DNA from: Patiria pectinifera
Lineage: Eukaryota > Echinodermata > Asteroidea > Valvatida > Asterinidae
Direction: 5' to 3'
DNA: 64,000 bases
NCBI GenBank assembly: GCA_029964075.1
Contig: CM057130.1
Coordinates: 5,704,001 to 5,768,000 of the forward strand
The notes under the pieces were generated by a model. That model searched no databases, was not told the DNA's origin, and saw only the letters and a list, made by a program, of their open reading frames with translations. Within the stretch, counting starts at the first letter, position 1, and each line of letters begins with the position of its first letter. Shown here piece by piece: positions 35,025-47,462 of this stretch. The position numbers and the translations under genes were made by a program.

Positions 35025-38000
35025 TTAGAGCGGCTTTGAAGCGTGTGTGACCAACAGCTGTATCGGAAAGAAGACATATCCGGGTCGAGTCTCATCCGGG
35101 TATCGAGACAACGCCCACTGCCAGAGATCCTCCAAATACGCCTCCTGGTCCGACTCCGGTATTTGCGTTGATGCTGCCCAAACTGTCTTCAAAAATACTA
35201 CGAAGGGAAAACAGAGAAAGGGTTATTTTATTTTCAGAGTAGGAAGAGGGTTAACGTTGTTAGAAAAACATATCGTACTATTTAGCCAGAAATGCAGGTG
35301 AGAAACTAAAAGTTTAGACACATTTCATATCAGGCATGCCGAGGCTCCTAGTGAGAAGCATTGTATGACACGGGGGGGGGGGCTTTTTTTAAATCCTCAC
35401 TGAAGAGAGAATATTAGGCCTTCGGTTCCAGTGTTTATTTGAAATTCGTCTATGATTATGCCGATATAGAAGCCAAAGATGCCAAAGCAGGGATCGTATC
35501 AATATGATTTATTAGCAGACCGTTGTATTAGAGGATAGATCATTCAATGATTATCGTCATAAAAACGCGTTTGGTATCCACCAACCCGTCCCCAGGCCCA
35601 AGGCCAAGCATGGCTTAATTTCAAGCATTATTAGCTGTTATCTCACTTAAGCAATGGATCGTTGGCCAAAAACCTTGGATATCACGAGGCGTGGAGCAGA
35701 CTGGTACAAGTATACCACTGCAAGTCCATGCAGTTTATGTGACGTTTGGGGTACCAGACTAAAGTAATTTCAGTTGAAGTCTGATCGGAAAACACAATGA
35801 TTCCATCTGCGGTCATTACGCTAAAATGACAATATTCAAAATCAAAAAATAGAAAATAGTTTGTAAGGAGGGTAATATGTTCACAGTGAACTTAAACTGA
35901 TTATGCCTATAGGCTTATAATGAATATTGAAATCAAAAGATCTAAATGAAATCAAAAGATCTAAATTGTGTATTGCAAAAACCAATCAGAACATATGAAC
36001 ATGCAGCTACCCTCTTAATGTCTACTATGAAGACCGGGGTTGAAACTAAGTGGAACGTGAGAACGAGGTTAAAGATTCAATACGCATTACTTTTCGTTCG
36101 CAGCTCTGTTTCTGGCAAGAAGAATTGTATCTCACTCCTTGGGTTGGTCCAACCACAACTCTCAAACAGCTGTTCCATCTCAGCAACTGACTGGTTCCAG
36201 AAGTAGTACGGACTATTGTAGGCATATAAAAAAAAAAGAAGTGTTGAATACGCAATTTAATTCGACTTGTTTATAAAAAGACGGTTTTCATCTTTGCGGT
36301 CATTTCTAATTCCGGGATACGGTTCTGTTAATGGAAGGAACTGCAGTTATCAAAATGTGTCGATTATAATCGCACATAATGTCCTGCACTTGTAATATGT
36401 CATGCCTAGCTAAATTATCTAGCTTGGTGCTTTTGCCTTCAGTATGCTCCCGAACAAGGGCGATGCTAAGCGTCATACCCTTTTTTGGCTATACCTGACA
36501 TACCATAAGAGGCGTCAGGGGATGGTCAAGACAGGGAACCAGACTAATACGAGTGGGCCGTGTGACTCACCTGCATGTATTCACCCCACTTGGCGTGACT
36601 GCTTAGAAAAGCAAGTGCCTCCTTTGCAAACGTTGTTGGTTTACTCACGACGAGCAGCACCTCCCCTCCCGGCTTGAGACAAGCCAAGATGCTCCTGAGT
36701 GCCTTAGCGTGGTCCGGAAACCAGTGAAGAACGAAGAAGCTGACAGCCTTGTCGAATCTTCCAAGATAGTCCGGGTTGTCTCCAATGGTCCGTGCGTCTC
36801 CCCAATTGTAAGTTATATTGGGTGCCGAGTTGTTGGCATGAGCGACGGCTAGCATCTCATCTGAAGTGTCAATGCCTGTGTTATAAAACATTCATTTGGT
36901 AGATGATGATAGATCGTCAACAAATAATGTTATCAAGGATTTTCATAATTGGATTTCTGGCGTTTTGAAAAAAGAAACGACAGTGCGTCGGAAACCAGAT
37001 ATTCCGTGGATTATATATTTTCTGGAAAACTTTTTCTTCTCCTAGCGAATTTTCAATGTGAATGTTTTGTTTACACGAACAACTATACCGATTTTGGGCG
37101 TTTGCAAATCTCTGAAAAAGGATTCTTTTTTTAACACACAAAATGAACCCACCCTGTGAGAGCCGAGTATCGTACAAGCAATAATTAGATTTTTTGGGTT
37201 TTTTTTCGTTCGATGCCTCATTCAAAAGTGAATATTTCTAGAAAATTAGCAATTTGAAAAAAAAAAAATCATCTGTTTTCGAAGTAAAACTCAAAAATAG
37301 CACGGGGAACGTATCAATTTCTGAGCACTCCACCTAATGTCATCTTAATACGCGCTACCTTGGAAGTATTTTTCCGCCACATGCAATTTATGAGCCCCCT
37401 CCCCAACTCAGCTCCACAAATGAGACCATGGCTCTACTGAGGCCAGTCATATTTTGTGGTGGGGGGGGGGGGGGGAAGCCGGGGGGCATGTAGTCAAACC
37501 AGTAGCTAGTTCCCATTTAAAGCCAATGATTGGATCACCTCTGCGCGTACGTGCGCAGCATTAGCTTTTATTATTTTGAAAATGGTGTTCACACATAAAA
37601 GCGCCCACTCGAACATAAATGTGCCCCCTCGAGATGAAAGCAAAACTGACTCTAAAATTTCAGACAATTTTAATCAGTAACCATTTCCCAGAATGGTATA
37701 GAGAGTTCGGATATGAACGAGGAATATGATCCCCAAAACCCTTACAAAATGCGTAGTTTGCATAATGGCCGGTTTTGAAGAGCGCCAAATTTTGGAAGAT
37801 GGCACTAGCCCCCCCCCCCCCAACCCCACCCCCTTACACACCCCCACACCCCCACCCACCGCTCTCCCCCATTTGATTTTACGGAGGCAAAGTGTCCGGT
37901 GAAAAAAATCTTCTGACATGTCAGCACGGATGTGCCCCCGCCCCCCACCTTCCCCCAACCCCCAAAAAAGCTGGATACGCTGCTGCACAGACGGAAGATG

Positions 38001-38396
38001 CCTTTTACTGAGCAAGTGCCCCTTTTTGGTAATGCCCCCAGTTTGAAAACCGTTCAGCCGCCAACGGATCGCTTGGCTGATTCGAATTTGGTTTATACCC
38101 CCAACTTTCACTTATGAGGTAACACACTGAGTATGCAGTGTTTATACGTCGGTAAACTGAATAGAAAAACATTGATTTACATCACCCCAGTGACGCAACT
38201 TCCATGAATCGCTCAATATACCTGTTACGCTGTTAACTTTCCTCGCTAATGCTTTCGTCTCTTCGCCCGTACCACAACCAACGTCTATAATGACATCCTC
38301 GGGTCGAAAAGTAAGCTTGTCGAGGTTGCGCACTATGACTGCATGCTGATAGTATCTACCGTCTCCCTTGTAATCTTTGATCGCTGAAAAATTCAT
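35025..38396 (-). CDS. M3: JHAMT-like methyltransferase, exon 3 acceptor lost
   Basis: Exons at 38222-38396, 36571-36875, 36091-36223 and 35025-35197 have the same lengths and phases as M2 and no stop or frameshift, giving 261 residues if joined like M2. Motifs are IIDVGCGTGEE, GIDTSDEMLAVA, FVLHWFPD and LKPGGEVLLV; the C terminus is THASKPL. The defect is at exon 3: M2 has TTTCCAG before the exon, whereas M3 has TTTATAT. The nearest AG, eight bases inside, would shift the frame to a stop within eleven codons. Either the gene is recently broken, uses a noncanonical site, or an assembly error is present. Intact coding sequence suggests the loss is recent. Exons 1 and 2 are closer to M2 than to M1, consistent with tandem duplication. 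Confidence 0.7.
36091..36223 (-). CDS. M3 exon 3 lacking AG acceptor
   Basis: The exon reads AYNSPYYFWNQSVAEMEQLF and onward, aligned residue for residue with M2. The donor GTAATG is present, and a polypyrimidine tract precedes the exon, but the two bases at the boundary (36225-36224) read AT on the minus strand. Confidence 0.7.
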
Positions 38397-38744
38397 GCTG
38401 AAAAAAAAATCTTTTAACAGTTGAACATTTGAAGAAAAAAAAAATTTCGGTTTTATGTACACACTCAGTGGAAGGGGTTGCCACCTCTAGCCAACCTAGT
38501 CCCCAGGGTCTTCATAATTTTCAACCTCGTTTCAAATAAAAGCCTCTAGATTGAAAACGTGGTTCCTGTACGCTGATTAGCTACCGTAATAGCAAATAAT
38601 GGGTTTATATAGTGCACTTGGTAACTGTATTTCCAGCATACGATTTAAAGTTCAATATCACGTCAAATCCTCCTCAAATCCTCCCTTCTCCAGAAAACCA
38701 GAAAAATCATGTTTTTCGATCACACGCGGTGACGAATTGATTCC

Positions 38745-38945
38745 GTCCGTGCTACGGACACCGCATACAGAAACCAAATGCTCATTTACCAGGCTGTTCT
38801 GGACCAAATCTGCACGTGCGAGAATTTTGAACTTGCAAATGATCCAGTACCGGTGAGAGAACAGCAAGTGGGAGCGAACTGCACCGTGTTGACCTCCAGT
38901 TCTCTGGAAAGAGTTTAAATAGGCAGGAACATTTCCACAACCTTG
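38745..38945. repeat. Duplicated block upstream of M3
   Basis: Counterpart of 28290-28500; see the shared landmarks there. It ends in CAGGAACATTTCCACAACCT, close to the M2 text CAGGAACATTTTTCCAACCT. Confidence 0.6.
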
Positions 38946-39166
38946 GGCCAATTACGTAGTTAAAGGAAAGAACAAATCCTGACGCTGATAAACGGAAGAA
39001 AAATTTCAATAAAAAGAAAGAAAAGGAAAATATTGTGAGGTCCCCTCACAAAAAACCCACCACCAAAAGTATTGACACCCACAAGAACATTATACAAGAA
39101 GACTAGTCCGAAAATTTGGGACTCTCAATACATGTGTGTACTGTGTATGAGAGTCCCAAAACTTAA

Positions 39167-39677
39167 AGCTATAGTCCATCATTTGCAGCTATCTGAAAAG
39201 TAACTGGCGTAATTACTGTTGAAAAACAAACTTGGTTGAAAGATAGTAAGGGAACTAAACTCCCTGTGAAATTATTCTTTCTGGGATGCTGTCATTTTGA
39301 AGAAATCAACGAAAGAAAGCATTTTCAACGGTGATTCTTAAGAAGCACCGTAGGAAAATTTAAATTAGTAGTTCGTTTTGTTATTCGGCGCAGCGCGCGC
39401 AAGCATTGGAACGACGCACACGCGCGCGCGGTTGTTATAATTCGTCGGATCAGTGCGCGACGCTGCGTATAGCTGCAATTCAAAACAATTCAAAACATGA
39501 TTCAGTAACTTTTGATGTGAAATTGAGATCCTAGAATGCTGCTTTTCTCGGAATGTACAGCTGAAGCTTAGCTGAAACTTCATCAGGTTAGTTGCTCAGT
39601 ATCCTTCATTAGATTTTGAACACTTTTGTTGCTTCAAACGAACAAAATGCACTAATTACAAATGATGGACTATAGCT
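39167..39677. mobile_element. MITE with TTAA flanks
   Basis: The inverted ends AGCTATAGTCCATCATTTG are flanked by TTAA at 39163-39166 and 39678-39681. A piggyBac-type or TA-targeting element is possible. The interior is noncoding with a CGCG-rich patch near 39395-39430. Confidence 0.65.
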
Positions 39678-39939
39678 TTAAGGTATTGAAAACATGCAAA
39701 ACAAGAAAATAGACTGGCGCCTAAAACAACCAGTCTAACACAGCTTCAGTACTGCATCAATCAACCATGCCAAATAATTAAAGAAACATGTGGCATGAAA
39801 CGGAAACTAGTCTCAATTTACTACTCATTTCTCCATAGTCAAGCCACCAGACTATTGACACTGAAAAGAGGTAAGTCTTTTCAAATAGTTGGACCATGGT
39901 TGGACATGTACCAGTCTAGTATTTAGCCCCATTTTTAAA

Positions 39940-40143
39940 TCACTTGACTTCCCTCTCATGTGCAAAATATTGAGGAAAAGTCTCCTTTATTAAAAATTGA
40001 ATTGAGTCTGCAAACTTGGTTGGTGAAATAGTGAGGACATTTTCTTTGCCCCAGTGGACTTTTTTGAGAAATTTGCTGGCTAAACTGTGAGTAAAGTGGG
40101 CCTGATTTAGTTTTGCACGTGTCAGAGGACTCCAGAGCCCTGT
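39940..40143 (-). CDS. Candidate terminal exon of an unrecognised protein
   Basis: After a good acceptor (TCTTCTTGCAG) a 67-codon frame, phase 0, runs to a stop: it begins TGLWSPLTRAKLNQAHFTHS and continues with FLKKVHWGKENV and ends EREVK. Composition looks protein-like and the exon avoids low complexity. I do not recognise the family, and no upstream partner exon was found between here and 47 kb. It may be a pseudo-exon or a transposon-captured fragment. Confidence 0.3.
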   Translation of the reverse strand, partial: TGLWSPLTRAKLNQAHFTHSLASKFLKKVHWGKENVLTISPTKFADSIQFLIKETFPQYFAHEREVK

Positions 40144-40889
40144 CTGCAAGAAGACATGCATCAATCTATTTTTTTACATAGACGGCTATGGGAAATGGTG
40201 GCATCACCGATTTCGGTATTTTTCAATATTTTCCACAACTTGGATTTCCGACTTTTGATATGTCATAAAGGACATAGGCCTATTTATGAGACTAGAACAG
40301 CCGTAATCTATAATGCCTGTACTATTACTGCTTTCGCAAGCAGCCACCGCCAACCGAAACACCCAAGTTAGGATTCCGTCCGTATCATGAGTATGTAATT
40401 CTTTGGAATATAGGCCTTTCTTTTATTTGTAAACACTGGCGCCATTTTGTATGGGCTGCCGTAAGCGCATAAATTGAAGCCGTGGTTGGCAACATATTTT
40501 TCCAAAAAAGTCCTCATAACGCCATGAACACATATATAAAAAGGCATATGTAGGCATTATTTTGTAGCTATGTTGAAAATGTTGTATTTTCAAGTATCAA
40601 ATAATATTTTGGTGATCTGTTATAACTCTTCTTCATTTTTGCAGTGTTGGACCTTCCATAGTTTTGCAGGCCGTGGTTGGCAAAAATGCAGTTTGCCAAC
40701 CAAGCGCAGAAAGGTCTGTAGGCCTACTTAACCGTAACGGGCTCTTTGGACTCAATGACCGAATAGTACTACCGAATACTGTTGTGCACAATATTGTGTG
40801 GAAAGAAATGCACAGTACAGGTTACTTACTACTCAGTAGTAATTTGAAGTAAATCCTCATCTAAAAACAACGTATACGTACCTTAAGAT

Positions 40890-41060
40890 ATGAACAACGG
40901 TCACTCTACAGTTCAGACGTCAAAATTCTGCTTTTAACAGTGCTATATCGATGCAACTATGCACATGCAGCTATTTCAGCCTTGGGTCCGGTCAAACTGT
41001 TGCCCCACATATCAAGCCGGCGAGATGTCCTTGTTTGCTCACACAAAGGAAACAATGGCA
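40890..41060. repeat. Interspersed repeat shared with 33540-33728
   Basis: ATTTCAGCCTTGGGTCCGGT and CACAAAGGAAACAATGGC match the other copy in the same orientation. It runs directly into the repeat at 41220-41530. Confidence 0.6.
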
Positions 41061-41219
41061 TTGTTAGCCTTGGTCAATGCTCTCGTCGTTTTTCGTCCCG
41101 TACGCGGTCAATCCTCGGCATATATCCTCACGCGCTATGGGTGCAGACCAGTAAATCGGTCCGAAATTGCCTGCGCCGGCCAAATCACGATTTGCATGCC
41201 CTCAAAATCTTCGGTATTT

Positions 41220-41530
41220 GAGCATGCTGTGGGCCATGAACTTGAGAGTTTGTAAAAAATATGGGTGGAAGCCGTGCACAGGACTGGGAGCTTGCAGTTC
41301 TGTGTAATTTTGATGTAATTTGGACCCTAAAAGCGCTCTACTTTGCAATGGAGTGTAGGCATCATTTTTCAAAATGGCGATGGGCTTCAGGACTATTTTC
41401 AGGGGTGATCATCTTCAGATGGAAATTTCTCCTAAAAATCATCAGTTGACCCCCCGAAAATTGAAAAGAAAATGAAAGATGATGAAATATGCTTTAATTT
41501 GATGTGTGTCTCGAACACCTTGAAGAGTTG
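41220..41530. repeat. Interspersed repeat shared with 56090-56405
   Basis: Shared text includes GGGCCATGAACTT, GGGTGGAAGCCGTG, GGGTGATCATCTT, GATGGAAATTTC and GAACACCTTGAAGAGTTG (AACACCTTGGAGAGTTG in the other copy). No coding frame is conserved between the two. Confidence 0.7.
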
Positions 41531-41609
41531 TGAGTATTTTTCCCGAATTTTTGAAGTGGGAGCATTTACCATTGGGGTCTATGGAAGTTTATTTACTGGT
41601 CTACTACCT

Positions 41610-42362
41610 ATAGTTTCAAAATGGCGCCTTCCACCGTTTGTTGTCAAATGTTTGCGGAGTGTTTTTTTTTCAGGGGGCGGAACCTGGGGGGAGGGGGGGG
41701 GGCAGCGTTTCAAAAGGGGTCACCAATGGCGGTTCCGCAACAAATGCGCCCAAAATCAGAATAGGGCCGATGGACCGTCCTCCGATCATAGCAATTTTGA
41801 GCGAACAAGGGGGGGGGGGGGTAATTTGGGGTCGGAAGGAGCAAAAACTCAATTAACGCCCGTTGGGGCGCCCAACAGTAAGGTAGCCGCAAACAGAGGG
41901 CTTGTTTTCAGGCCAGAAATCGCAGTCAGAGATTTTTTTCTCGCAATTTTTTGATGAAATATGAGTAATCCATCCTTCCTCGTGCCGTACAAGTGGTTTG
42001 GAGAAATTTTTCAAAACCACGCTTCTTTATAGTTTCAAAATGGCGCCTTCCACCGTTTGTTGTCAAATGTTTGCGGAGTGTTTTTTTTCAGGGGGGGCGG
42101 AACCTGGGGGGGGGGCAGCGTTTCAAAAGGGGTCACCAATGGCGGTTCCGCAACAAATGCGCCCAAAATCTGAATAGGGCCGATGGACCGTCCTCCGATC
42201 ACAGCAATTTTGAGCGAACAAAGAGGGGGGGGGGGGGGGTAATTTGGGGTCGGGAGGAGCAAAAACTCAATTAACGCCCGTTGGGGGCGCCCTATAGTAA
42301 GGTAGCCGCAAACAGAGTGCTTGTTTTCAGGCCAGAAATCGCAGTCAGAGATTTTTTTCACA
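41610..42362. repeat. Direct repeat of about 330 bp, two copies
   Basis: TTTCAAAATGGCGCCTTCCA starts copies at about 41612 and 42032; both run through GGCGGTTCCGCAACAAATGC and end near GAAATCGCAGTCAGAGA. Identity is high outside the poly-G tracts, which differ in length. An 85- to 160-residue frame through it is not conserved between copies and contains poly-Gly, so I do not call a gene. Confidence 0.8.
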
Positions 42363-42369
42363 CAAAACG

Positions 42370-43280
42370 AAAGATGATGAAAAAATGAAAATAGCTTTAA
42401 TTTAATGTGTGTCTCTAAAACATTGGAGATGGGTCTCTGGCAGTTTATTTACCGGTCAGCAACCTGGTCAAAATGAACGTGCGATGAAGGCCGGTTCATA
42501 CGAGGCGCAAAGCGAACGCGAACACGAATTTGTGACATTTTTCGCGCTGCGAATTCGCCGTGAAAAGTTAAACACATTTCAACTCCGGCAAGTTTCGCAG
42601 CGAACGCTTAGTGACGTCAAATTATGCATCGCATAATTATTTTTGGTTCATTAACGTTTTAAGAAAATCACCTCCAAAACTATAAAGGCCATCATAAAAT
42701 TGTTAATGGCAAAGCGATAATATGGAAACGTTTTCACGCAAGTAGACGAAATGAAAACAAACATCATTAGCAGCGTATTAAGGAGACCTATAATTATAGG
42801 AACGACAATGCCGGTTGTGAGAGGTCGAAAATAAAATTCATTTTTACCCATCTCCAAGTGATTATTCCTCAATTTTACTGAAGAATACCAAGCTAAAATT
42901 TCACCATGAGTGTTTTTTGGGGTAGTTACGGTTAGAAATCATTCTGCCAAAAATATATACATAACTTTAGGGGGCAAAGAGTCGGTGAATCAATTTCAAG
43001 CCTCACACACAGCCATAATAGCTCATTACTTTTCATTTTAATGGTACAATGAACTTCTTCAAAAGGAGAAATATATAAACGGAATATATTATAGCACAGC
43101 AATGAAAAATGAATTTGAATGGAAAAAAAAGGTATCAAAAAACATTGATTGCGGCGAACAAATATTGTCTTTATCGTTGAAAGAAAAAAATGCAAGCTTC
43201 AACTAGAAAATCACTGACGTCATTCTTATATACATGAGGATGGTTTGAACTGTGGCCAATTTGGAGGTGTGTATTACAGG
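42370..43280. other. No gene recognised
   Basis: The first 90 bases resemble text at 56300-56400. The rest is AT-rich with short frames. A 73-residue minus-strand frame with hydrophobic stretches (42651-42872) has no recognised homology or splice context. Confidence 0.45.
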
Positions 43281-43287
43281 GATACAC

Positions 43288-43416
43288 TGCAAAAACTGTA
43301 GTGTTAATTTAACACCATTCGGTGTCTATATAGGACAACACCAGTAAAATCTAACACCAGATGGTCCTATATAGATACCAATGGTGTAAATTTAACACTG
43401 CAGTTTTTGCAGTGTG
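43288..43416. mobile_element. Palindromic MITE (ACACTGCAAAAACTG)
   Basis: The ends ACACTGCAAAAACTG are exact inverse copies, followed inward by TGTTAA-type and CTATATAGGA pairs. It can fold as one hairpin. No target duplication is clear. Confidence 0.75.
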
Positions 43417-43559
43417 CGCATGAGTAGACTTCTTGTGCATTCATGAATTAACATAACAAAACACACCCCATATATGACTGTCTAATGCGATCGGTCTATT
43501 GACCAAGTATGGTGAGGCAGACATGACTACTTTTTTTTTTTAAATAGTTGTATAAATCA

Positions 43560-44690
43560 CGTAACAACATTAAGAGGATGTATTCAAAATACAATACTCA
43601 GGCCAGTTTATATCCCTTAAATGGCCAATTATGCTGCTAGCCACGACAAATAATCTAATAAACTATTAGCCTAGCTGTTATATGACCAATTACATCATAC
43701 TGTATAATACATTACGATCGAAGGATCAAATTTAGCTTTCTTCTTTATAAATACATAGCGACACAAAAGCGGAAGGATTAGATTACTGGACACTGAACGA
43801 GGTCAAAAATACACAGCGATATAAACCTCAAATTATATATAATTATAATAATTATCTCAAACATTACAAAAAGAGGAAATACCAAGGTGTTTCCAACAAA
43901 ACAATTACAGTAGAAACTGTTTATCAACTCAGAGAAGTTACAAGTAGACTCTAGTACAAATATATCAATCTGATTTTTTAAACATCGTGCATTTGCACTT
44001 ACATTTCTTCCTATCAATATCTACTGTTGCTCGACTCAGTATTTCAACAAAATATAAATGTACCCACAGGGTTTTACCTTCCCATTATGCTACACTCGTA
44101 CACACAAGCGCCCGTCATTTGCGTTCAAAAGACAACCCTCATATCCAATCAATATCATCTTGATCATGAATCTCGTATTTTGTCTTCAAGAATTGTCAAC
44201 GTATATCGGCACACCCCAGTTGGAAAAAGGGGGCATTAATGTAGCCCTACCTTAGCCACTCCCAAAACAAACTTATTTCTCTCGCCCTGCCTCCTCAAAA
44301 AATCCATTCATACTTGAAATAACGGTTCATTTCAAGGGTGAAAATGTTTATAATTTTGCATTGTCTATCTCGCTTTGGTCTCCCACGTGCATCAGTGTGT
44401 ACCAGTGCAGCATAACGGTATAATTTTTTCTTGTACATATTTCCGCAGGAGTCATATCAAGCCTTAACAAAAACATAAACACTACCGTCATACGTAATAT
44501 GCAAATAGTTTTCGATGTCCAGATAAACAACAGTATTGATCTCGACACATGATCTGTGCTAAAAACTGGAACAGATTTTGAAGCTGACTCCTGCAGGAAA
44601 TAATGTGAACGTTTGCACTTTAATATAAAGTGCATGTTAGACAAAAATCATGGCACACATATTTGTCCACGAATAGACTCACATAAAATT
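43560..44690. repeat. IgB downstream flank, paralogous to 56930-58150
   Basis: Aligned landmarks are TGCTCGACTCAGTAT, AGGGTTTTACCTTC, CACACAAGCGCCCGTCATTT, ATGAATCTCGTATTTTGTCT and CACTTTAATATAAAGTG. It lies about 3 kb beyond the IgB transmembrane exon and may be 3' UTR or flank; no shared open frame was found. Confidence 0.75.
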
Positions 44691-44699
44691 AGTACCAAA

Positions 44700-45930
44700 A
44701 AAAAACAAAAGAAACATTTCGAAAGATAAACAATGATTGGTACTAAGGCCCTAGAATTTCTACTTTGGAATCTTGAAGAAATCACATTTTTAAAGTTTTA
44801 AACATAAACTCATGAACTCTCAAAGGCTTAGAAATATGCTCCCTCCTCGAAAATCAAATAGTACGGGTAGAAAACGTACGGGCGTCACCTTCTCTAGTCT
44901 AATTATCCCTCGTTGCAGAGCTGAGAGATACAAAAACTCGACCATCCCGGCTCTAACTTGAGTTTTGTGGCTAGGAAAACAGTGCCCTCACTCGTTTTAA
45001 CATCCACTTAAATACACATTTTAATGTATAGTTTTTAATACTCCGATTTGTATTTGATAATGACATCCATTCAAAGCACATTTACATCATTTTAGTTTAA
45101 TTATTTAATTGATTGTTAAATTTCAATGTAAACTTATCTTATATATACACAATTATATTTTACATATAGGCCTATAAGCCTTTTTCAAAGTTAAGAGTTC
45201 AGTTCGTTTTGTGTTATGATATTCTTCTTGTTTTTTAGTTATATTTTGGGAAATGTTACGATAGAGGGCTTTTGAGGTTGATAAGGCATTTGCAGTAGAG
45301 AATGCAATTTTCTCAGTAACTGTAGGAATTGATCACAACAAATCCACCTTTGAAGATAAAGGTAATTGTATTTATTTTGTAATATTTTGGTCAAGCACAC
45401 CAGTGGCCCACCCCAAGATTTTGTCATGGGATATTGGTATTGGGAAAAGAGTATTTTTTTTCGACTGGTCGAGGCAAAGCTAGAAAGTGGGGGTGGGGGG
45501 TGGGGGGGGTGGAAGGCAGCATTTGATGCTATGATTTGATGCCCTTCAATGATTTTCAGGAGTTCACTCTAGCATTTTACACAACTTCCGGCACTTTAAA
45601 TTGTGTGATTGAAGCTAAATTTACAATCATAATATCGGCTTACGGCCTCTTCTTTTTTTTTCTTTTCATTCCCCCACTTTTCTGGTTTGGGAGAAGCACA
45701 TAACTTTAAAAGAACCCCTGCTTTACACTCCATAGGATGATAATTACAACCCTTAAGTGGCTTCAAATATGCATTGAAAGCTGACTTAGTAATTGTGAAT
45801 ACCACTCCAGAGCTTAAATGTATGACGTATTCTTGCGAATCAGGCAGACCTAAAAGTAATGAATTTTTCAAAACGGGATTTTTCTAGGTTTTGCTATGAT
45901 CTAATACTGAAAAAAAAAACCCTTGAACGT
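44700..45930. other. No gene recognised
   Basis: AT-rich DNA beyond the IgB flank with short frames and a G-rich tract near 45489-45515. Confidence 0.45.
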
Positions 45931-45935
45931 TGGAA

Positions 45936-46051
45936 CTTTATACCGTTGTAAAACATTTCGTTTTTTACATTGTGTCCTGAATCGTCATATTCTGAACCTA
46001 ATCGATTCAGGACACAATGTAAAAAATGAAATGTTTTACAAATGTATAAAT
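45936..46051. repeat. Long hairpin with 39-bp arms
   Basis: TTGTAAAACATTTCGTTTTT through GTCCTGAATCG at 45946-45984 pairs with 46003-46041 with one mismatch across an 18-nt loop; weaker pairing (TTTATAC) extends outward. It is either a MITE or a small structured element. Confidence 0.75.
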
Positions 46052-46240
46052 ATGGCGAATTTGTTTTCTTGTTTCGGCCCGTGTCCAGTTTTGATTGATT
46101 CCTCATTATTTTCACTGCCTATGGGCTTGGCCGTTTGGGATCACCTGTATATTAAGCGGTTCCCTGGTTCCACTCTCTCCATCTTCTGCATTGCTTGTAC
46201 TGTCAAAAACAAGAATCAATCTGAGTGTTATAATTCAGAC

Positions 46241-46496
46241 ACACTCTTGAAAGTCCTGGATCGGATTTGACCCGGAATCCGGGTCATAATTTGACCTGAT
46301 AATTTTCAAGGTCAAAATGGTCACCTTTTCGGCTCAAAATGACATTCCGCTCGGTCAACCTCGGCAAAAATATCATTTAGACCGGGGAACATGAATCGGA
46401 AAAAAATTAGAATTGTGACCCTGAAAGTATCAGGTCAAATACATGCGTATGACACAGATTTCGGATAAAATCTGACCAGGGATTTTTTTTAGAGTG
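46241..46496. mobile_element. MITE with ACACTC termini
   Basis: The left end ACACTCTTGAAAGTCCTGG is inversely matched at the right (minus strand ACACTCTAAAAAAAATCCCT). The interior GACCTGATA and CTGAAAGTATCAGGTC form a second inverted pair. It is related to 2430-2640. Confidence 0.6.
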
Positions 46497-47044
46497 TATA
46501 AACTCCCCTCATCTCTGAATCGAAATATATTTAAACTTTTCTGTTGCATTATCGCAAAATTGAAAATACTGTCTCCTTTTTTGTAGGGTTCATTAATGCT
46601 AAAGTACTTTTGTTCTATCAAAATCCACACAACTATAGTGCGGCGCGGCATTACGTCATTGTCAGCTGAGGCCAAGTTCGGGCAAGGACCATTAGTCGAC
46701 TAGTGGTTGATTTGTGACGTACCTTACGCCTGCGCTCTAATAGCAACGTGCGAACGTCTCTAGTCAAACGCTGGTCAAAATGTCATCGCAAAACTCTTGG
46801 ATCCTGGCTCCCTGCTGTACGTTATGAATGGGCGCGGCTATTGGTTACCAGCGATGCAACCAGCCCCAGTAGGTTGGTTCCAAATAGTCGACTAATAGTT
46901 CGGGCTAACTTTAGTCGAACTATTACCAACGGTCAACAGTAGTTCTTGCGCGAACTTGCCCTGGGCTGATGATAACATACTTTCATGAGCAAGTTGGTTT
47001 CCATCGGTTGATATGTTATTACCATTCAGCACTCAAGAACCGTT

Positions 47045-47303
47045 AAGGGGAGGGGGGCAACGGAGACCATGGCCCACAACATGAACCATTTAAAAAAAAA
47101 GTGACGTCGCAATAAAGGCAGGCACCCGTACACATTTCCTAAAAAGCAATTGGTTAAAATGGTCAGAAATTGCCTCAGCTTGCACAGAGCATTTAGAATC
47201 CAAAAAAAAATCGGGGCCCTTGAGCGGGGGCCCGAACCCCACGCCGTAATTTTTCGGACCCATTTTTTTGGTGCCCCACAATTGTGTTCTGGACCCACCC
47301 TTG
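47045..47303. mobile_element. Degenerate copy of CAAGGGCGGATCCAG MITE
   Basis: The interior matches 22602-22866 and 61436-61744 (GTCGCAATAAAGGCAGGCA, TGGTCAGAAATTGCC), and the right end is GGACCCACCCTTG. The flanks GAACCGTT and GAACCATT fit an 8-bp duplication with one change. It lies just downstream of the IgB transmembrane exon and is absent from the matching IgC position. Confidence 0.7.
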
Positions 47304-47462
47304 GAACCATTCAGTTTTATGAAAATGGGTCCATAACGAGACAAGGAGATTTCAGAAGTTCCTGTATGCCCACGCCAACCCTAATCCTTGAGCCGATGTC
47401 ATAGACGCATGTATAATTATATACAATTACTATAGTCATTAATCTGTTAAGATACAAACGTT

